Shown: positions 47,597-55,667 of the stretch, piece after piece
Layout: each line of letters opens with the position of its first letter
How positions within the stretch are numbered: position 1 is the first letter of the stretch
Origin: Neorhizobium huautlense
Lineage (GTDB): Bacteria; Pseudomonadota; Alphaproteobacteria; Rhizobiales; Rhizobiaceae
NCBI RefSeq assembly: GCF_030811685.1
Contig: NZ_JAUSRF010000011.1
Location: forward strand, 1-64,000
Length of the DNA stretch: 64,000 bases
Reading direction: 5' to 3'
Program-made: the position numbers and the translations under genes
The notes under the pieces: generated by a model
What the model was told of the DNA's origin: nothing
The model's database searches: none
The model's input: the letters and a program-made list of their open reading frames with translations, nothing else

Positions 47597-48070
47597 ATGA
47601 GCGATGCTGCCAAATGTTCTGTTGATGATACGATCCCACCGAGTAGATTAAGATTTTATACAACTGAATCAGTCAAAGCTGTTGTCGGTGGATGTATCGC
47701 TGGCCAGCCTTCTGAAATTCGATCGCTTATGGCAGGCTTTGATCACTTGGAACTGCAATTCTTATCCCCTGCCATGAGCGACGTGACGCTGGACAAAGAC
47801 GTGGCTAGCGGCTTATTGGGACCCGGCTTGACTGCGAGCTATAACGCACTAGTTGCAGACTTCAGGGATGCACTCTTTTTGGGGGAGCTTCCGGATAGTC
47901 CGATAGTCTCGCACCAGCATGGAAATTTACGTTTGTCGTATCGCATTGAAGGCGACACGTTTCTGGAAGTTGAACCGATCGGCAAGTCAATCGTTCGTCA
48001 GAGTGAATGGCAGAAAGCTTTTCGAGTTCGGTTGCGAAACATAACTTCGGCCGGGAAGGTTTTGATATGA
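47597..48070 (+). CDS. Uncharacterised protein coupled to the XRE-metallopeptidase
   Basis: 157 residues, no family recognised. Soluble, mixed alpha/beta; contains FDHLELQFLSPAMSDVTLD and YRIEGDTFLEVEPIGKS. Its stop overlaps the start of the next gene (ATGA), a sign of translational coupling, so it is likely the partner or target of the ImmA/IrrE-like protein. A toxin role is possible but not shown. Confidence 0.6.
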   Translation: MSDAAKCSVDDTIPPSRLRFYTTESVKAVVGGCIAGQPSEIRSLMAGFDHLELQFLSPAMSDVTLDKDVASGLLGPGLTASYNALVADFRDALFLGELPDSPIVSHQHGNLRLSYRIEGDTFLEVEPIGKSIVRQSEWQKAFRVRLRNITSAGKVLI

Positions 48071-49173
48071 GTTTCGAGCCAAACTGGGCATCACCGCCGG
48101 GAGCCACAATCGAGCGATTGATGGCTACGCGGGAAATCGACGCCGAGGAACTTGCCGACGGGCTCGGTTTGGAGCGGCCCGATTTTTCGCTACTGCTGAG
48201 CGGGAACGCGCGTATCACGCCAACGCTTGCGTCAGCTCTGGCTGATCACCTTGGTTCAACGCCTAGGTTTTGGCTCGCTCGCGATAAGACCTATCTGTCA
48301 GACCTCGCGCGTTTGTCTGCTGCTGCAGATACTGATGCCAATTGGGCCAAGGCAATGCCGGTGGCTTCAATGAGGAGATTTGGTTGGATTGACCGGAGCG
48401 TCAAGAAAGACGCGCTAAAAGACGAGCTGCTGTCATTTTTCAACTGCGCAAGTCTTCCTGACTGGAACTCACGCTACTCCGGCGGGATAGGTGCTGTTGC
48501 TTTTCGTCGTTCGTTCGCCTTTGACGTTGACGAAATGGCAACGCTCGTCTGGCTGAGAGCTGGCGAGCGGCAGGGGATCGAGCTTGATCTTCCGAAGTTT
48601 GATCCGAAAGGGTTTATTGATCTGTTGCCGCGGCTAAGAAAGCTTTCAGCTTTCAAGAAGCCATCGATTTTCCTCCCGCGCTTAGTCGAGGCCTGCCGTA
48701 CGGTAGGTGTAGCGGTCACTACTGCTCGAGCACCCGATGGCTGCAGGGCCAGCGGTGCCACCTGGAAACTTGCGAGCGGAAATCCGATCATTCATCTGAG
48801 CTTCCGCCATCGTGCGGAGGATCACTTCTGGTTCACCTTTTTCCACGAAGCTGGCCACGTCGTCATGCATGGAGACTCCCACCTCGACGTCGAAGGCGGC
48901 GACGCTTCATTCCTTGGCTCGTCGAAGGAAGAGAACGAGGCGAACTTATTCGCACAGGACTATCTTCTCCCGCGCGAGGTTCGAAAGGCACTGATGGATC
49001 GCCCGCATCCTCAAGCCATTCTTAGGGCTGCTAAGTTGGTAGGTGTATCGCCTGGAATCATCGTTGGTCAGCTTGAGAGGGCCAAAGCTCTGCCGCCAGG
49101 CCGGCTGAGTAAAATGAAGCATCGCTACCGCTGGGATGACAATCCCTATATGCCGGAACTTGCTAGCCCTTGA
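48067..49173 (+). CDS. XRE-HTH and ImmA/IrrE-type zinc metallopeptidase
   Basis: 368 residues. N-terminal HigA-like helix-turn-helix (about 10-65; ATIERLMATREIDAEELADGLGLERPDFSLLLSG) and a C-terminal DUF955 peptidase with HEAGH near residue 260 and ENEANLFAQDYLLP as the downstream Glu region. Such fusions sense stress or DNA damage and cleave a repressor or partner. ATGA overlap with the gene before; converges on the pyrophosphorylase-like gene with an 11-base overlap. Confidence 0.88.
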   Translation: MSFEPNWASPPGATIERLMATREIDAEELADGLGLERPDFSLLLSGNARITPTLASALADHLGSTPRFWLARDKTYLSDLARLSAAADTDANWAKAMPVASMRRFGWIDRSVKKDALKDELLSFFNCASLPDWNSRYSGGIGAVAFRRSFAFDVDEMATLVWLRAGERQGIELDLPKFDPKGFIDLLPRLRKLSAFKKPSIFLPRLVEACRTVGVAVTTARAPDGCRASGATWKLASGNPIIHLSFRHRAEDHFWFTFFHEAGHVVMHGDSHLDVEGGDASFLGSSKEENEANLFAQDYLLPREVRKALMDRPHPQAILRAAKLVGVSPGIIVGQLERAKALPPGRLSKMKHRYRWDDNPYMPELASP

Positions 49174-50098
49174 AATATTTGTACTGGTCCGGACTTTTCT
49201 GCCAATTGCACAGGCTGTCCTCCAGTACCTGCTTCCCGACTCCCAAATAGTCGTCCATCTGATCAACCCGGCCGCCCAGGGTGGCGGCGGACACAGGATG
49301 TGCCGTATTATTGTGAAAGAGCAGTTTAGCACCTGCAAGGGGGCCGGTCGCGCCGACGAGATAGGTGCTGCCTGCGTCGATAGGTGCGAGGTTCAGTTTA
49401 GCTAGCATCGTTAGAAAGTCGAAGTTTCCTAATCTACCAAACCCGAATACGGGCTTCAAAGATCGATACAACTGATCGAAAACATCCGTTGGATTTTGTC
49501 CGTGAGTTTTGTGGATGGCTTGAACCTTAGCCGAGAAACCACCGTGATCGAACTGCCAAGCGTGAAATGAGCTAAAGACCTTGCTGATGATCTCAGGATT
49601 TTTGCTTTGGTACTGGCGGTGATTGGAAAACCGACCGGATTTAGCCATGTCCTTCAGAGCTGGGCTGTTGTTTACAAGCATCGCGTCAAACTGCGCGGGC
49701 TGGGCCACGTAGGTTGGGAGTGTCCAGACAGGGCCTTGACCGAACGAGCCCATTACGTTTGAGGCGAGCAACCAGCCATCGGTAACATGCTTGCCGAAAT
49801 GCGTCGCTATGAAAGTTAGCCATATGGCCTCATCAATCTGCCCCTTGCGGCCGAGGAGGGCCGCGCCCTTTAGTGGATCAAATAGCGAGTGATGAGGATC
49901 GAGGCGGGTTGGATCAATCTTCTGATCATTGAGAAGTCGAATGAATTCAATTCGACGCAAACTCGAAATCATCTGCGCCACCCAAGTCTCGCTCCTCGAA
50001 GCCGTTGTCAGCCCAGGAAGAGGCCCGTGATCGCTTTCATAAGCGGCGAGCGCTGCTTTGATATCGGTGGCACGATCAGCGTGATGACGCAGCGACAT
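49163..50098 (-). CDS. Alpha-glutamyl/putrescinyl-thymine pyrophosphorylase-like protein (clade 3)
   Basis: 311 residues. Features fit what I recall of the clade 3 aGPT-pyrophosphorylase family: a Leu/Asp-rich N-terminal FDPLKGAALLGRKGQIDEAIWLTFIATHFGKH, SGRFSNHRQYQS, VFGFGRLGNFDFLTML, GSTYLVGATGPLAGAKLLF, and the ending LGVGKQVLEDSLCNWQKSP. In phages, clade 1 members attach glutamate or putrescine to pyrophosphorylated 5-hydroxymethyl-dU in DNA. Clade 3 is bacterial and uncharacterised. GAGGGA precedes the ATG; it starts two bases after the thymidylate-synthase-like stop, so the two work together. Confidence 0.68.
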   Translation of the reverse strand: MSLRHHADRATDIKAALAAYESDHGPLPGLTTASRSETWVAQMISSLRRIEFIRLLNDQKIDPTRLDPHHSLFDPLKGAALLGRKGQIDEAIWLTFIATHFGKHVTDGWLLASNVMGSFGQGPVWTLPTYVAQPAQFDAMLVNNSPALKDMAKSGRFSNHRQYQSKNPEIISKVFSSFHAWQFDHGGFSAKVQAIHKTHGQNPTDVFDQLYRSLKPVFGFGRLGNFDFLTMLAKLNLAPIDAGSTYLVGATGPLAGAKLLFHNNTAHPVSAATLGGRVDQMDDYLGVGKQVLEDSLCNWQKSPDQYKYFKG

Positions 50099-50099
50099 T

Positions 50100-51122
50100 T
50101 CAGAAATCCCTCAAAATACCAAACGCCGTATCTTCGGAACCGGCCCATCGGTCAATTCGATCTAAAACCAGCACTCGATAGCAAGGATGAAGTTGCGAAA
50201 TCATCTCTTCATATTGATCGCTTCTCACCTTTGCCTTCATCATGGAGTGAAGCTTTGAAACCGTCACGAGGTCCATCCAGTAATTTGGTAAACTAGATGC
50301 CGCTTCGAAAGAAAAGTTTCCATTTCGATATTCCCTCTCGGCACTTAGGAATTCCTTGGCAGATGTCCAAGGGTCTCCACTTGGTAAGGCGGGCATTGCA
50401 ATTTCCTCGAAGCTACCTTCCTCAACGTATTCATTCGCCAAGGTCCGTGACGGGCCGAACTCGTTATCGTCGTAGAGATGCAAGCTTGCCACCGAATGCT
50501 GGTACGTCCCCACCCCATACCCAAGCTCCGCAGCAGCCATTTCTTGAAACATTGTGAAAGAAAAGATGTCGTGTGGCAGGCCTATCCACGCGTCATTTGA
50601 ACGCATGTGGGTATGTAGGTGCAGCGCATTGTTACGAACCACGAAGTGAAGGGTACAGGTACATGGGATGTCATTGCTCTGGCGCGCTGCGTCATCGTTT
50701 GAAAAGATCTGAATGACGGCATTGCGAGATCCCGGACGTGCGCGCAACAGACTTATGATCCGGCTCCATTGGCTCGCCCCTCGGGGAAGAAAAATGCGCT
50801 TCCCATATGCGCCATTGGCGGTCAGGCCTCCATCATCGGAAAACTGAGCGTATTTCTTACCGAGGTAATGCGATATGAACTCAATCGTGTTGTCGCCCGC
50901 GAGATACCAGGCCAACTCGCCAACGGCACTGAACAGAATTGAGCGCCCCATCGCGCGGCTCAGGCGAGCCCGCGGATCCGTCAGCTGGAGCAGCGCTCCG
51001 AAAACTTCGGTGCTGGTACCTTTTTTTGAAGATACGCGATTGTTCTGCGGATTTTCCGACAGCAGCCGGGCGTAGGTCAGCCTCAGTAATTTATCGATAT
51101 GATTTTCCGATGCGTAGAACAA
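50100..51122 (-). CDS. Thymidylate-synthase-fold enzyme, candidate dCMP/pyrimidine hydroxymethylase
   Basis: 340 residues, TTG start. Thymidylate-synthase signature: nucleophile Cys154 in DIPCTCTLHF, Arg174-Ser175 and Asp177 in MRSNDAWIGLPHDIFSF, then HLYDDN with His215 and Tyr217. The position equivalent to E. coli Asn177 is Asp185 (LPHD instead of LPFN). In T4 dCMP hydroxymethylase that same Asn-to-Asp change shifts the base from dUMP to dCMP. The residue matching Gln165 is Met. It is therefore probably not a housekeeping thymidylate synthase. Operon with the pyrophosphorylase-like gene. Confidence 0.75.
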   Translation of the reverse strand: MFYASENHIDKLLRLTYARLLSENPQNNRVSSKKGTSTEVFGALLQLTDPRARLSRAMGRSILFSAVGELAWYLAGDNTIEFISHYLGKKYAQFSDDGGLTANGAYGKRIFLPRGASQWSRIISLLRARPGSRNAVIQIFSNDDAARQSNDIPCTCTLHFVVRNNALHLHTHMRSNDAWIGLPHDIFSFTMFQEMAAAELGYGVGTYQHSVASLHLYDDNEFGPSRTLANEYVEEGSFEEIAMPALPSGDPWTSAKEFLSAEREYRNGNFSFEAASSLPNYWMDLVTVSKLHSMMKAKVRSDQYEEMISQLHPCYRVLVLDRIDRWAGSEDTAFGILRDF

Positions 51123-51145
51123 CGCTATTTCCCACCCGATTCCCC

Positions 51146-51203
51146 TCTAGAAAGATAGTTAATGGCATGGTTCGATACAACGCTAGGTTAGAAAATTTCT
51201 AGA
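51146..51203. promoter_or_regulatory. Paired TCTAGAAA dyads upstream of the modification operon
   Basis: TCTAGAAA (51146-51153) and TTTCTAGA (51196-51203) are perfect inverted copies 42 bases apart in the 88-base gap before the thymidylate-synthase-like gene. Placement suggests an operator. No regulator is assigned; the XRE-metallopeptidase next door is a candidate. Confidence 0.4.
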
Positions 51204-51210
51204 CGCAGTT

Positions 51211-51996
51211 TCACCTGTCCTTCATGAACGCCTCGCGATAGCGTCCTGGCAGGGTCGTCGTGGTTTCGAGAGCAGAATTCAGATGATGGCATTGAAAGAT
51301 CGCCATCAGAGCTTGGAATCGATAGCGGTCCAGCAGTGCATTTGCAGTCGCTTTAATCTTCCCATCCATGTCGTCGACATATGGATAGATGAACTGCACG
51401 CCGAGGCCATTCGGATGGGAGATTTCCGAGAGGAAATCATAGTTCTTCATCGCGGATAATGTCTGTTCAGGCAGCTCAGGCTCAGCTCCCGGTTTCCTTA
51501 GGGCTTTGAACAACACGGTGAAGACGCCGTACTTTTCATCAAGATAACGCACATACTTTGCATCAACCTCTTCGAAATGACGCAGGGCATCGTTGACGTG
51601 AACTGGCTTAATAGCTGCTTGCTTGGAACCTCCCCAGAATGAGGTGAAGCGCTTTTCCAAGTTCTCCAATTTACCGTGTGCTGTTAGCCGATCCATTTCG
51701 GATATGAAGAAGCTTCCCATGGCAATGGTCTCGATTAAAGCCCTTCCAACGATCGTTGCTGGAACGATGTGGCCAGACGCGATCAATGACTCGATCGACC
51801 GCGTAAAGTCATCGCACCGCTTGGCATAGCCATATGCGAGCTCCAAAATTGAGAAAAGATGGGTTCCCTTAGGGTTGAACTCGAAAGAGATCTCGGTTGT
51901 CGCCCAGCTATTAAGTTCCGCTTTTATCCCGGAAAGCCGCTCCATCGCGAGCGGCAAGGTCTCAATCGTCGCAGGCCCCTGGCCTCCTTCCAGCAT
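51211..51996 (-). CDS. DUF5677-like helical protein
   Basis: 261 residues, mostly helical. SIESLIASGHIVPATIVGRALIETIAMGSFFI is typical of DUF5677/HEPN-like abortive proteins, followed by YDFLSEISHPNGLGVQF. No catalytic motif is certain. ATG at 51996 has AGGAG eight bases upstream and is preferred over the longer ATG at 52065. It precedes the thymidylate-synthase-like gene on the same strand and may belong to the same system; the link is by position only. Confidence 0.55.
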   Translation of the reverse strand: MLEGGQGPATIETLPLAMERLSGIKAELNSWATTEISFEFNPKGTHLFSILELAYGYAKRCDDFTRSIESLIASGHIVPATIVGRALIETIAMGSFFISEMDRLTAHGKLENLEKRFTSFWGGSKQAAIKPVHVNDALRHFEEVDAKYVRYLDEKYGVFTVLFKALRKPGAEPELPEQTLSAMKNYDFLSEISHPNGLGVQFIYPYVDDMDGKIKATANALLDRYRFQALMAIFQCHHLNSALETTTTLPGRYREAFMKDR

Positions 51997-52110
51997 CGCG
52001 AATCTCCTATATACAATCTCTAATATTTCGAGACAGAACCTTGGCGATCCAGAGGCGCCGGTCAATAGTGCGATTCCGTTCGAAACCTAATGAGGCCTGC
52101 AGTTGCCGGA

Positions 52111-52144
52111 TTGACAACTCCAACATATCCATTAATCTGGATAT
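52111..52144 (+). promoter_or_regulatory. arsR promoter and operator
   Basis: TTGACA (52111-52116), a 16-base spacer and TAATCT (52133-52138) form a promoter. A 7-bp inverted repeat ATATCCA/TGGATAT (52125-52131, 52138-52144) overlaps the minus-10 box, so bound ArsR would block transcription. The start site would fall at or near the ATG at 52145, implying a leaderless or nearly leaderless mRNA. Confidence 0.6.
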
Positions 52145-52498
52145 ATGGAAAATAACGGCGCGATAGCGGCCCTCGCGGCCTTGGCACAAAACACCCGCCT
52201 CGAGACATTTCGGTTGCTCGTCCGACATGAGCCGGATGGCATTCCGGCTGGCGAACTCGCCCGGCTCCTCGATGTCCCGCAGAACACGATGTCGGCGCAT
52301 CTTTCGACGCTGTCCCGTGCCGGGTTGGTCAAGAGCGAGCGCCAGAGCCGATCTATCATCTACCGGGCAGACCTAGACGGCCTGCGCGACCTGACACTAT
52401 TTCTGCTGAAGGATTGCTGCGGCGGATCGACGGAGCTTTGCGCTCCCCTGATCGCAGAACTGACGCCATGCTGCGCGCCGGGGGCGAAGCCATGTTGA
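52145..52498 (+). CDS. arsR: ArsR-family arsenic-responsive repressor
   Basis: 117 residues: winged helix (LARLLDVPQNTMSAHLSTLSRAGLVKSERQSRSIIYRAD) and a cysteine-rich end (DCCGG, ELCAPL, TPCCAPG) likely to bind As(III). It heads the plus-strand ars operon and overlaps arsN by seven bases. Repression by the adjacent inverted repeat is inferred. Confidence 0.92.
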   Translation: MENNGAIAALAALAQNTRLETFRLLVRHEPDGIPAGELARLLDVPQNTMSAHLSTLSRAGLVKSERQSRSIIYRADLDGLRDLTLFLLKDCCGGSTELCAPLIAELTPCCAPGAKPC

Positions 52499-52929
52499 GC
52501 GCGATCGCATTGCACGAAGTGGCAGGTAGCGACACTCGTCTTCGCGAAGCGCTCCGTGCCGCGGATCTCCCGACCGATGATATTGAAGACGATGGCCGTG
52601 CCTTCTTCGAAGCCGTCTCACGCGACGGGCAAACGATCGGATATGCCGGCCTCGAACGCTGCGGCGGCGATTACCTGCTGCGTTCTGTTGTCATCCTGCC
52701 GGCACACCAGGGTTATGGGTTCGGTCGGGCGATCGTCGAGGCAACGCTACGGGATGTCGATGGGGATGTCTTCCTTGCTACGACGAGCGCCACGTCGTTC
52801 TTCTCGAGCCTCGGGTTTTCAGAGGTGTCGCGGGCCGAAGTGCCGGCGGCCGTTCTCTCAACTCGCCAGCTTTCTTCCATTTGCCCCTCGTCGGCGACCA
52901 TCATGAAGCTCAACAGGCCTCCGACCTAA
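52492..52929 (+). CDS. arsN: ArsN-type GNAT acetyltransferase
   Basis: 145 residues. GNAT fold with LRSVVILPAHQGYGFGRAIVEATL, the acetyl-CoA loop (R/Q-x-x-G-x-G/A). ArsN proteins N-acetylate arsinothricin, an organoarsenical, in ars operons. Substrate is inferred from context and family. Overlaps arsR (ATG inside the end of arsR). Confidence 0.85.
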   Translation: MLSAIALHEVAGSDTRLREALRAADLPTDDIEDDGRAFFEAVSRDGQTIGYAGLERCGGDYLLRSVVILPAHQGYGFGRAIVEATLRDVDGDVFLATTSATSFFSSLGFSEVSRAEVPAAVLSTRQLSSICPSSATIMKLNRPPT

Positions 52930-52943
52930 CACGGACAACGACC

Positions 52944-53471
52944 ATGACTGACAAGACCTACAACGTGCTGTTCCTCTGCACGGGCAATTCCGCTCGCTCT
53001 ATTCTCGCCGAATCCATCCTCAACAAGGAGGGTGGTGGTCGGTTCAAGGCGTACTCCGCCGGGAGCCAGCCGAAGGGCGAGGTCAATCCTTATGCCCTGA
53101 AGGAACTGGAGACGCTGGGCTATCCATCGACCGGATCCTCGTCGAAGAGCTGGGACGTGTTTGCGGCGTCCGGCGCGCCGGAGATGGATTTCATCTTCAC
53201 GGTCTGCGACAGCGCCGCCGGCGAGGCCTGCCCCGTCTGGATCGGCCATCCTGTGACAGCCCACTGGGGCGTCGAAGATCCAGCCGTGGTCTCCGGTCTC
53301 GACATCGACAAGCAGCGCGCTTTCGCGCAGGCGGCCTGCTTCCTCAAGAACCGGATCCTCGCATTTGTGAACCTGCCGCTCGCGTCCATCGATCGGCTGG
53401 CGCTGGAGACAAAGCTCCGCCAGATCGGTGCGATGGAAGGTTCGACCTCATCGCAGGGAAAGTCCGCCTGA
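52944..53471 (+). CDS. arsC: ArsC, arsenate reductase (low-molecular-weight phosphatase class)
   Basis: 175 residues. The P-loop FLCTGNSARS carries the nucleophile Cys (residue 12, pattern CxGNSxRS), with Cys pairs further on (TVCDSAAGEACP) for the thioredoxin-type relay. It reduces arsenate to arsenite for export by Acr3. The stop overlaps the acr3 start by one base. Confidence 0.93.
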   Translation: MTDKTYNVLFLCTGNSARSILAESILNKEGGGRFKAYSAGSQPKGEVNPYALKELETLGYPSTGSSSKSWDVFAASGAPEMDFIFTVCDSAAGEACPVWIGHPVTAHWGVEDPAVVSGLDIDKQRAFAQAACFLKNRILAFVNLPLASIDRLALETKLRQIGAMEGSTSSQGKSA

Positions 53472-54532
53472 TGTCCACCTTCGAACGATACCTGACCGTC
53501 TGGGTCTTCCTCTGCATCGCCGTCGGCGTTGCCCTCGGCCACCTGATGCCCGGTATCTTCCAGGTCATCGGCGGCGCCGAGATCGCCAAGGTCAATATCC
53601 CGGTTGCAATCCTGATCTGGCTGATGATCATTCCGATGCTGCTGAAGATCGATTTCCGGTCGCTGGCGCAGGTCGGCTCCTACTGGCGCGGGATCGGCGT
53701 CACGTTGATCATCAACTGGGCGATCAAACCGTTCTCCATGGCATTGCTGGGATGGCTTTTCGTCGGCTGGCTCTTCCGGCCATATCTGCCCGGGGATCAG
53801 ATCGACTCCTATATCGCAGGCCTGATCATCCTTGCCGCCGCACCCTGCACAGCCATGGTTTTTGTCTGGTCCAACCTGACACGGGGCGAGCCACTGTTCA
53901 CCCTGTCGCAGGTCGCCCTGAATGACGCGATCATGGTCGTCGCCTTTGCGCCGATCGTTGGCCTGCTGCTCGGCCTATCGGCCATCACCGTGCCGTGGGC
54001 GACGCTTGCCCTGTCCGTTGCTCTCTACATTGTCGTGCCTGCCATCATTGCCCAGGTGCTTCGGAGCTACCTGACGGCCAACGGCACGACGGGCGCGCTC
54101 GACCGCTTGCTTGCGAAGCTGCAGCCGATGTCGCTCATCGCGTTGCTCGCCACACTCGTGCTTCTCTTCGCCTTCCAGGGGGAGCAGATCATTGCCCAGC
54201 CGGCCATCATCGCGCTGCTGGCTGTGCCGATCCTGATCCAGGTCTATCTGAACTCAGGGCTGGCCTACCTTCTGAACCGCTTGGCAGGCGAGCGCCACTG
54301 CGTCGCCGGGCCGTCAGCGCTCATCGGTGCCAGCAACTTCTTCGAGCTCGCGGTTGCCGCCGCCATCAGCCTGTTCGGGTTTCAGTCGGGCGCGGCACTC
54401 GCCACCGTCGTCGGCGTCCTGATCGAGGTGCCGGTGATGCTCTCGGTAGTCTGGATCGTGAACCGCTCGAAGGGTTGGTACGAGGCATCGCCCGCCGTTT
54501 CCCGCAACACCATCATCATCGAAAGACCCTGA
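53471..54532 (+). CDS. acr3: Acr3 arsenite permease
   Basis: 353 residues, about ten membrane segments of the bile acid/arsenite symporter fold (ALGHLMPGIFQ at the start, AAPCTAMVFVWSNLT with the conserved Cys, and FFELAVAAAISLFG late). It expels As(III) from the cytoplasm. Follows arsC directly. Confidence 0.95.
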   Translation: MSTFERYLTVWVFLCIAVGVALGHLMPGIFQVIGGAEIAKVNIPVAILIWLMIIPMLLKIDFRSLAQVGSYWRGIGVTLIINWAIKPFSMALLGWLFVGWLFRPYLPGDQIDSYIAGLIILAAAPCTAMVFVWSNLTRGEPLFTLSQVALNDAIMVVAFAPIVGLLLGLSAITVPWATLALSVALYIVVPAIIAQVLRSYLTANGTTGALDRLLAKLQPMSLIALLATLVLLFAFQGEQIIAQPAIIALLAVPILIQVYLNSGLAYLLNRLAGERHCVAGPSALIGASNFFELAVAAAISLFGFQSGAALATVVGVLIEVPVMLSVVWIVNRSKGWYEASPAVSRNTIIIERP

Positions 54533-54534
54533 TC

Positions 54535-54960
54535 ATGGACGCCACCATCTATCACAATCCCGCCTGCGGCACCTCTCGCAATACGCTGGCGCTGATCCGC
54601 GCCGCCGGGATCGAACCCACCGTCATCGAGTACCTGCAGAACCCGCCATCGCGCGCGCAGCTATCCACGATGATCGCAGAGGCCGGCCTGACGGTCCGCG
54701 AAGCGATCCGTGAGAAGGGCACGCCTTACGCGGAACTCGGCCTCGACAATCCGGGCCTGACGGATGACCAGTTGCTGGACGCGATGATCGCCACCCCCAT
54801 CCTGATCAACCGACCACTCGTCGTCACGCCGCTCGGCACCAGGCTGGCCCGCCCTTCGGAGGTCGTGCTCGACATTCTGCCGGTCGACGCCTTCAAAGGG
54901 CCGTTCATCAAGGAAGACGGCGAACAGGTCCTCGACCAGGAAGGAAAGCGCATTGTCTGA
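54535..54960 (+). CDS. arsC: ArsC, arsenate reductase (glutaredoxin class)
   Basis: 141 residues with [18 protein letters not shown] (catalytic Cys12) and the family Arg residues in NRPLVV and GTRLARPS. Uses glutathione/glutaredoxin instead of thioredoxin. The operon thus has two unrelated reductases, a redundancy common in rhizobial ars clusters. Overlaps arsH by eight bases. Confidence 0.94.
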   Translation: MDATIYHNPACGTSRNTLALIRAAGIEPTVIEYLQNPPSRAQLSTMIAEAGLTVREAIREKGTPYAELGLDNPGLTDDQLLDAMIATPILINRPLVVTPLGTRLARPSEVVLDILPVDAFKGPFIKEDGEQVLDQEGKRIV

Positions 54961-55663
54961 GACATTTCCCGCACTGCACGATGACCATCTTCAGCCGGTT
55001 TCGCCAGAATCCCTTCGCCCGGCGTTCTCCACCCACAAGCCACGGATCCTGATCCTCTATGGATCGCTCCGGGAAGTGTCGTATAGCCGTCTGCTTGCCT
55101 TCGAAGTCCGTCGGCTGCTCGAGCGCCTCGGATGCGAGGTGCGAATATTCGATCCGGCCGGATTGCCGCTCCCGGATGAGGCACCTGTCAGCCATCCCAA
55201 GGTTCACGAACTCCGCGACTTCACGCAATGGTCGGAAGGCCAGGTCTGGATCAGCCCAGAGCGCCACGGCGCGATGACAGGCATCATGAAGGCGCAGATC
55301 GACTGGATCCCGCTGTCGCTCGGCTCCGTCCGCCCCACCCAGGGCAAGACGCTGGCGGTGATGGAGGTTTCCGGCGGTAGCCAGTCTTTTAACGCCGTGA
55401 ACCAGTTGCGCATCCTTGGTCGCTGGATGCGGATGATCACCATCCCCAATCAAAGCAGCGTTGCGAAGGCGTTTCAGGAATTCGACACCGACGGCCGGAT
55501 GAAGCCATCGTCTTACTATGACCGCGTCGTCGATGTCTGCGAGGAGCTGGTGAAGTTCACTATCCTCACGCGCGATGCATCGTCCTACCTCACCGACCGA
55601 TATAGCGAGCGGAAGGAAGAGGCGGCCGAACTGGAGAAGCGGGTCTCGCTCAAGTCGATCTGA
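54953..55663 (+). CDS. arsH: ArsH, NADPH-dependent FMN oxidoreductase
   Basis: 236 residues, TTG start. Flavodoxin-like fold with [21 protein letters not shown] (phosphate-binding loop) and [22 protein letters not shown]. ArsH oxidises trivalent organoarsenicals and reduces FMN-linked substrates. Last gene of the arsR-arsN-arsC-acr3-arsC-arsH operon. Confidence 0.95.
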   Translation: MSETFPALHDDHLQPVSPESLRPAFSTHKPRILILYGSLREVSYSRLLAFEVRRLLERLGCEVRIFDPAGLPLPDEAPVSHPKVHELRDFTQWSEGQVWISPERHGAMTGIMKAQIDWIPLSLGSVRPTQGKTLAVMEVSGGSQSFNAVNQLRILGRWMRMITIPNQSSVAKAFQEFDTDGRMKPSSYYDRVVDVCEELVKFTILTRDASSYLTDRYSERKEEAAELEKRVSLKSI

Positions 55664-55667
55664 CGGA

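Noticed and set aside
50100-51122. Simple call as housekeeping thymidylate synthase
   Set aside because: The Asn-to-Asp change and the Gln-to-Met change in the active site, and the operon partner, argue for a different substrate; kept as thymidylate-synthase-fold instead.
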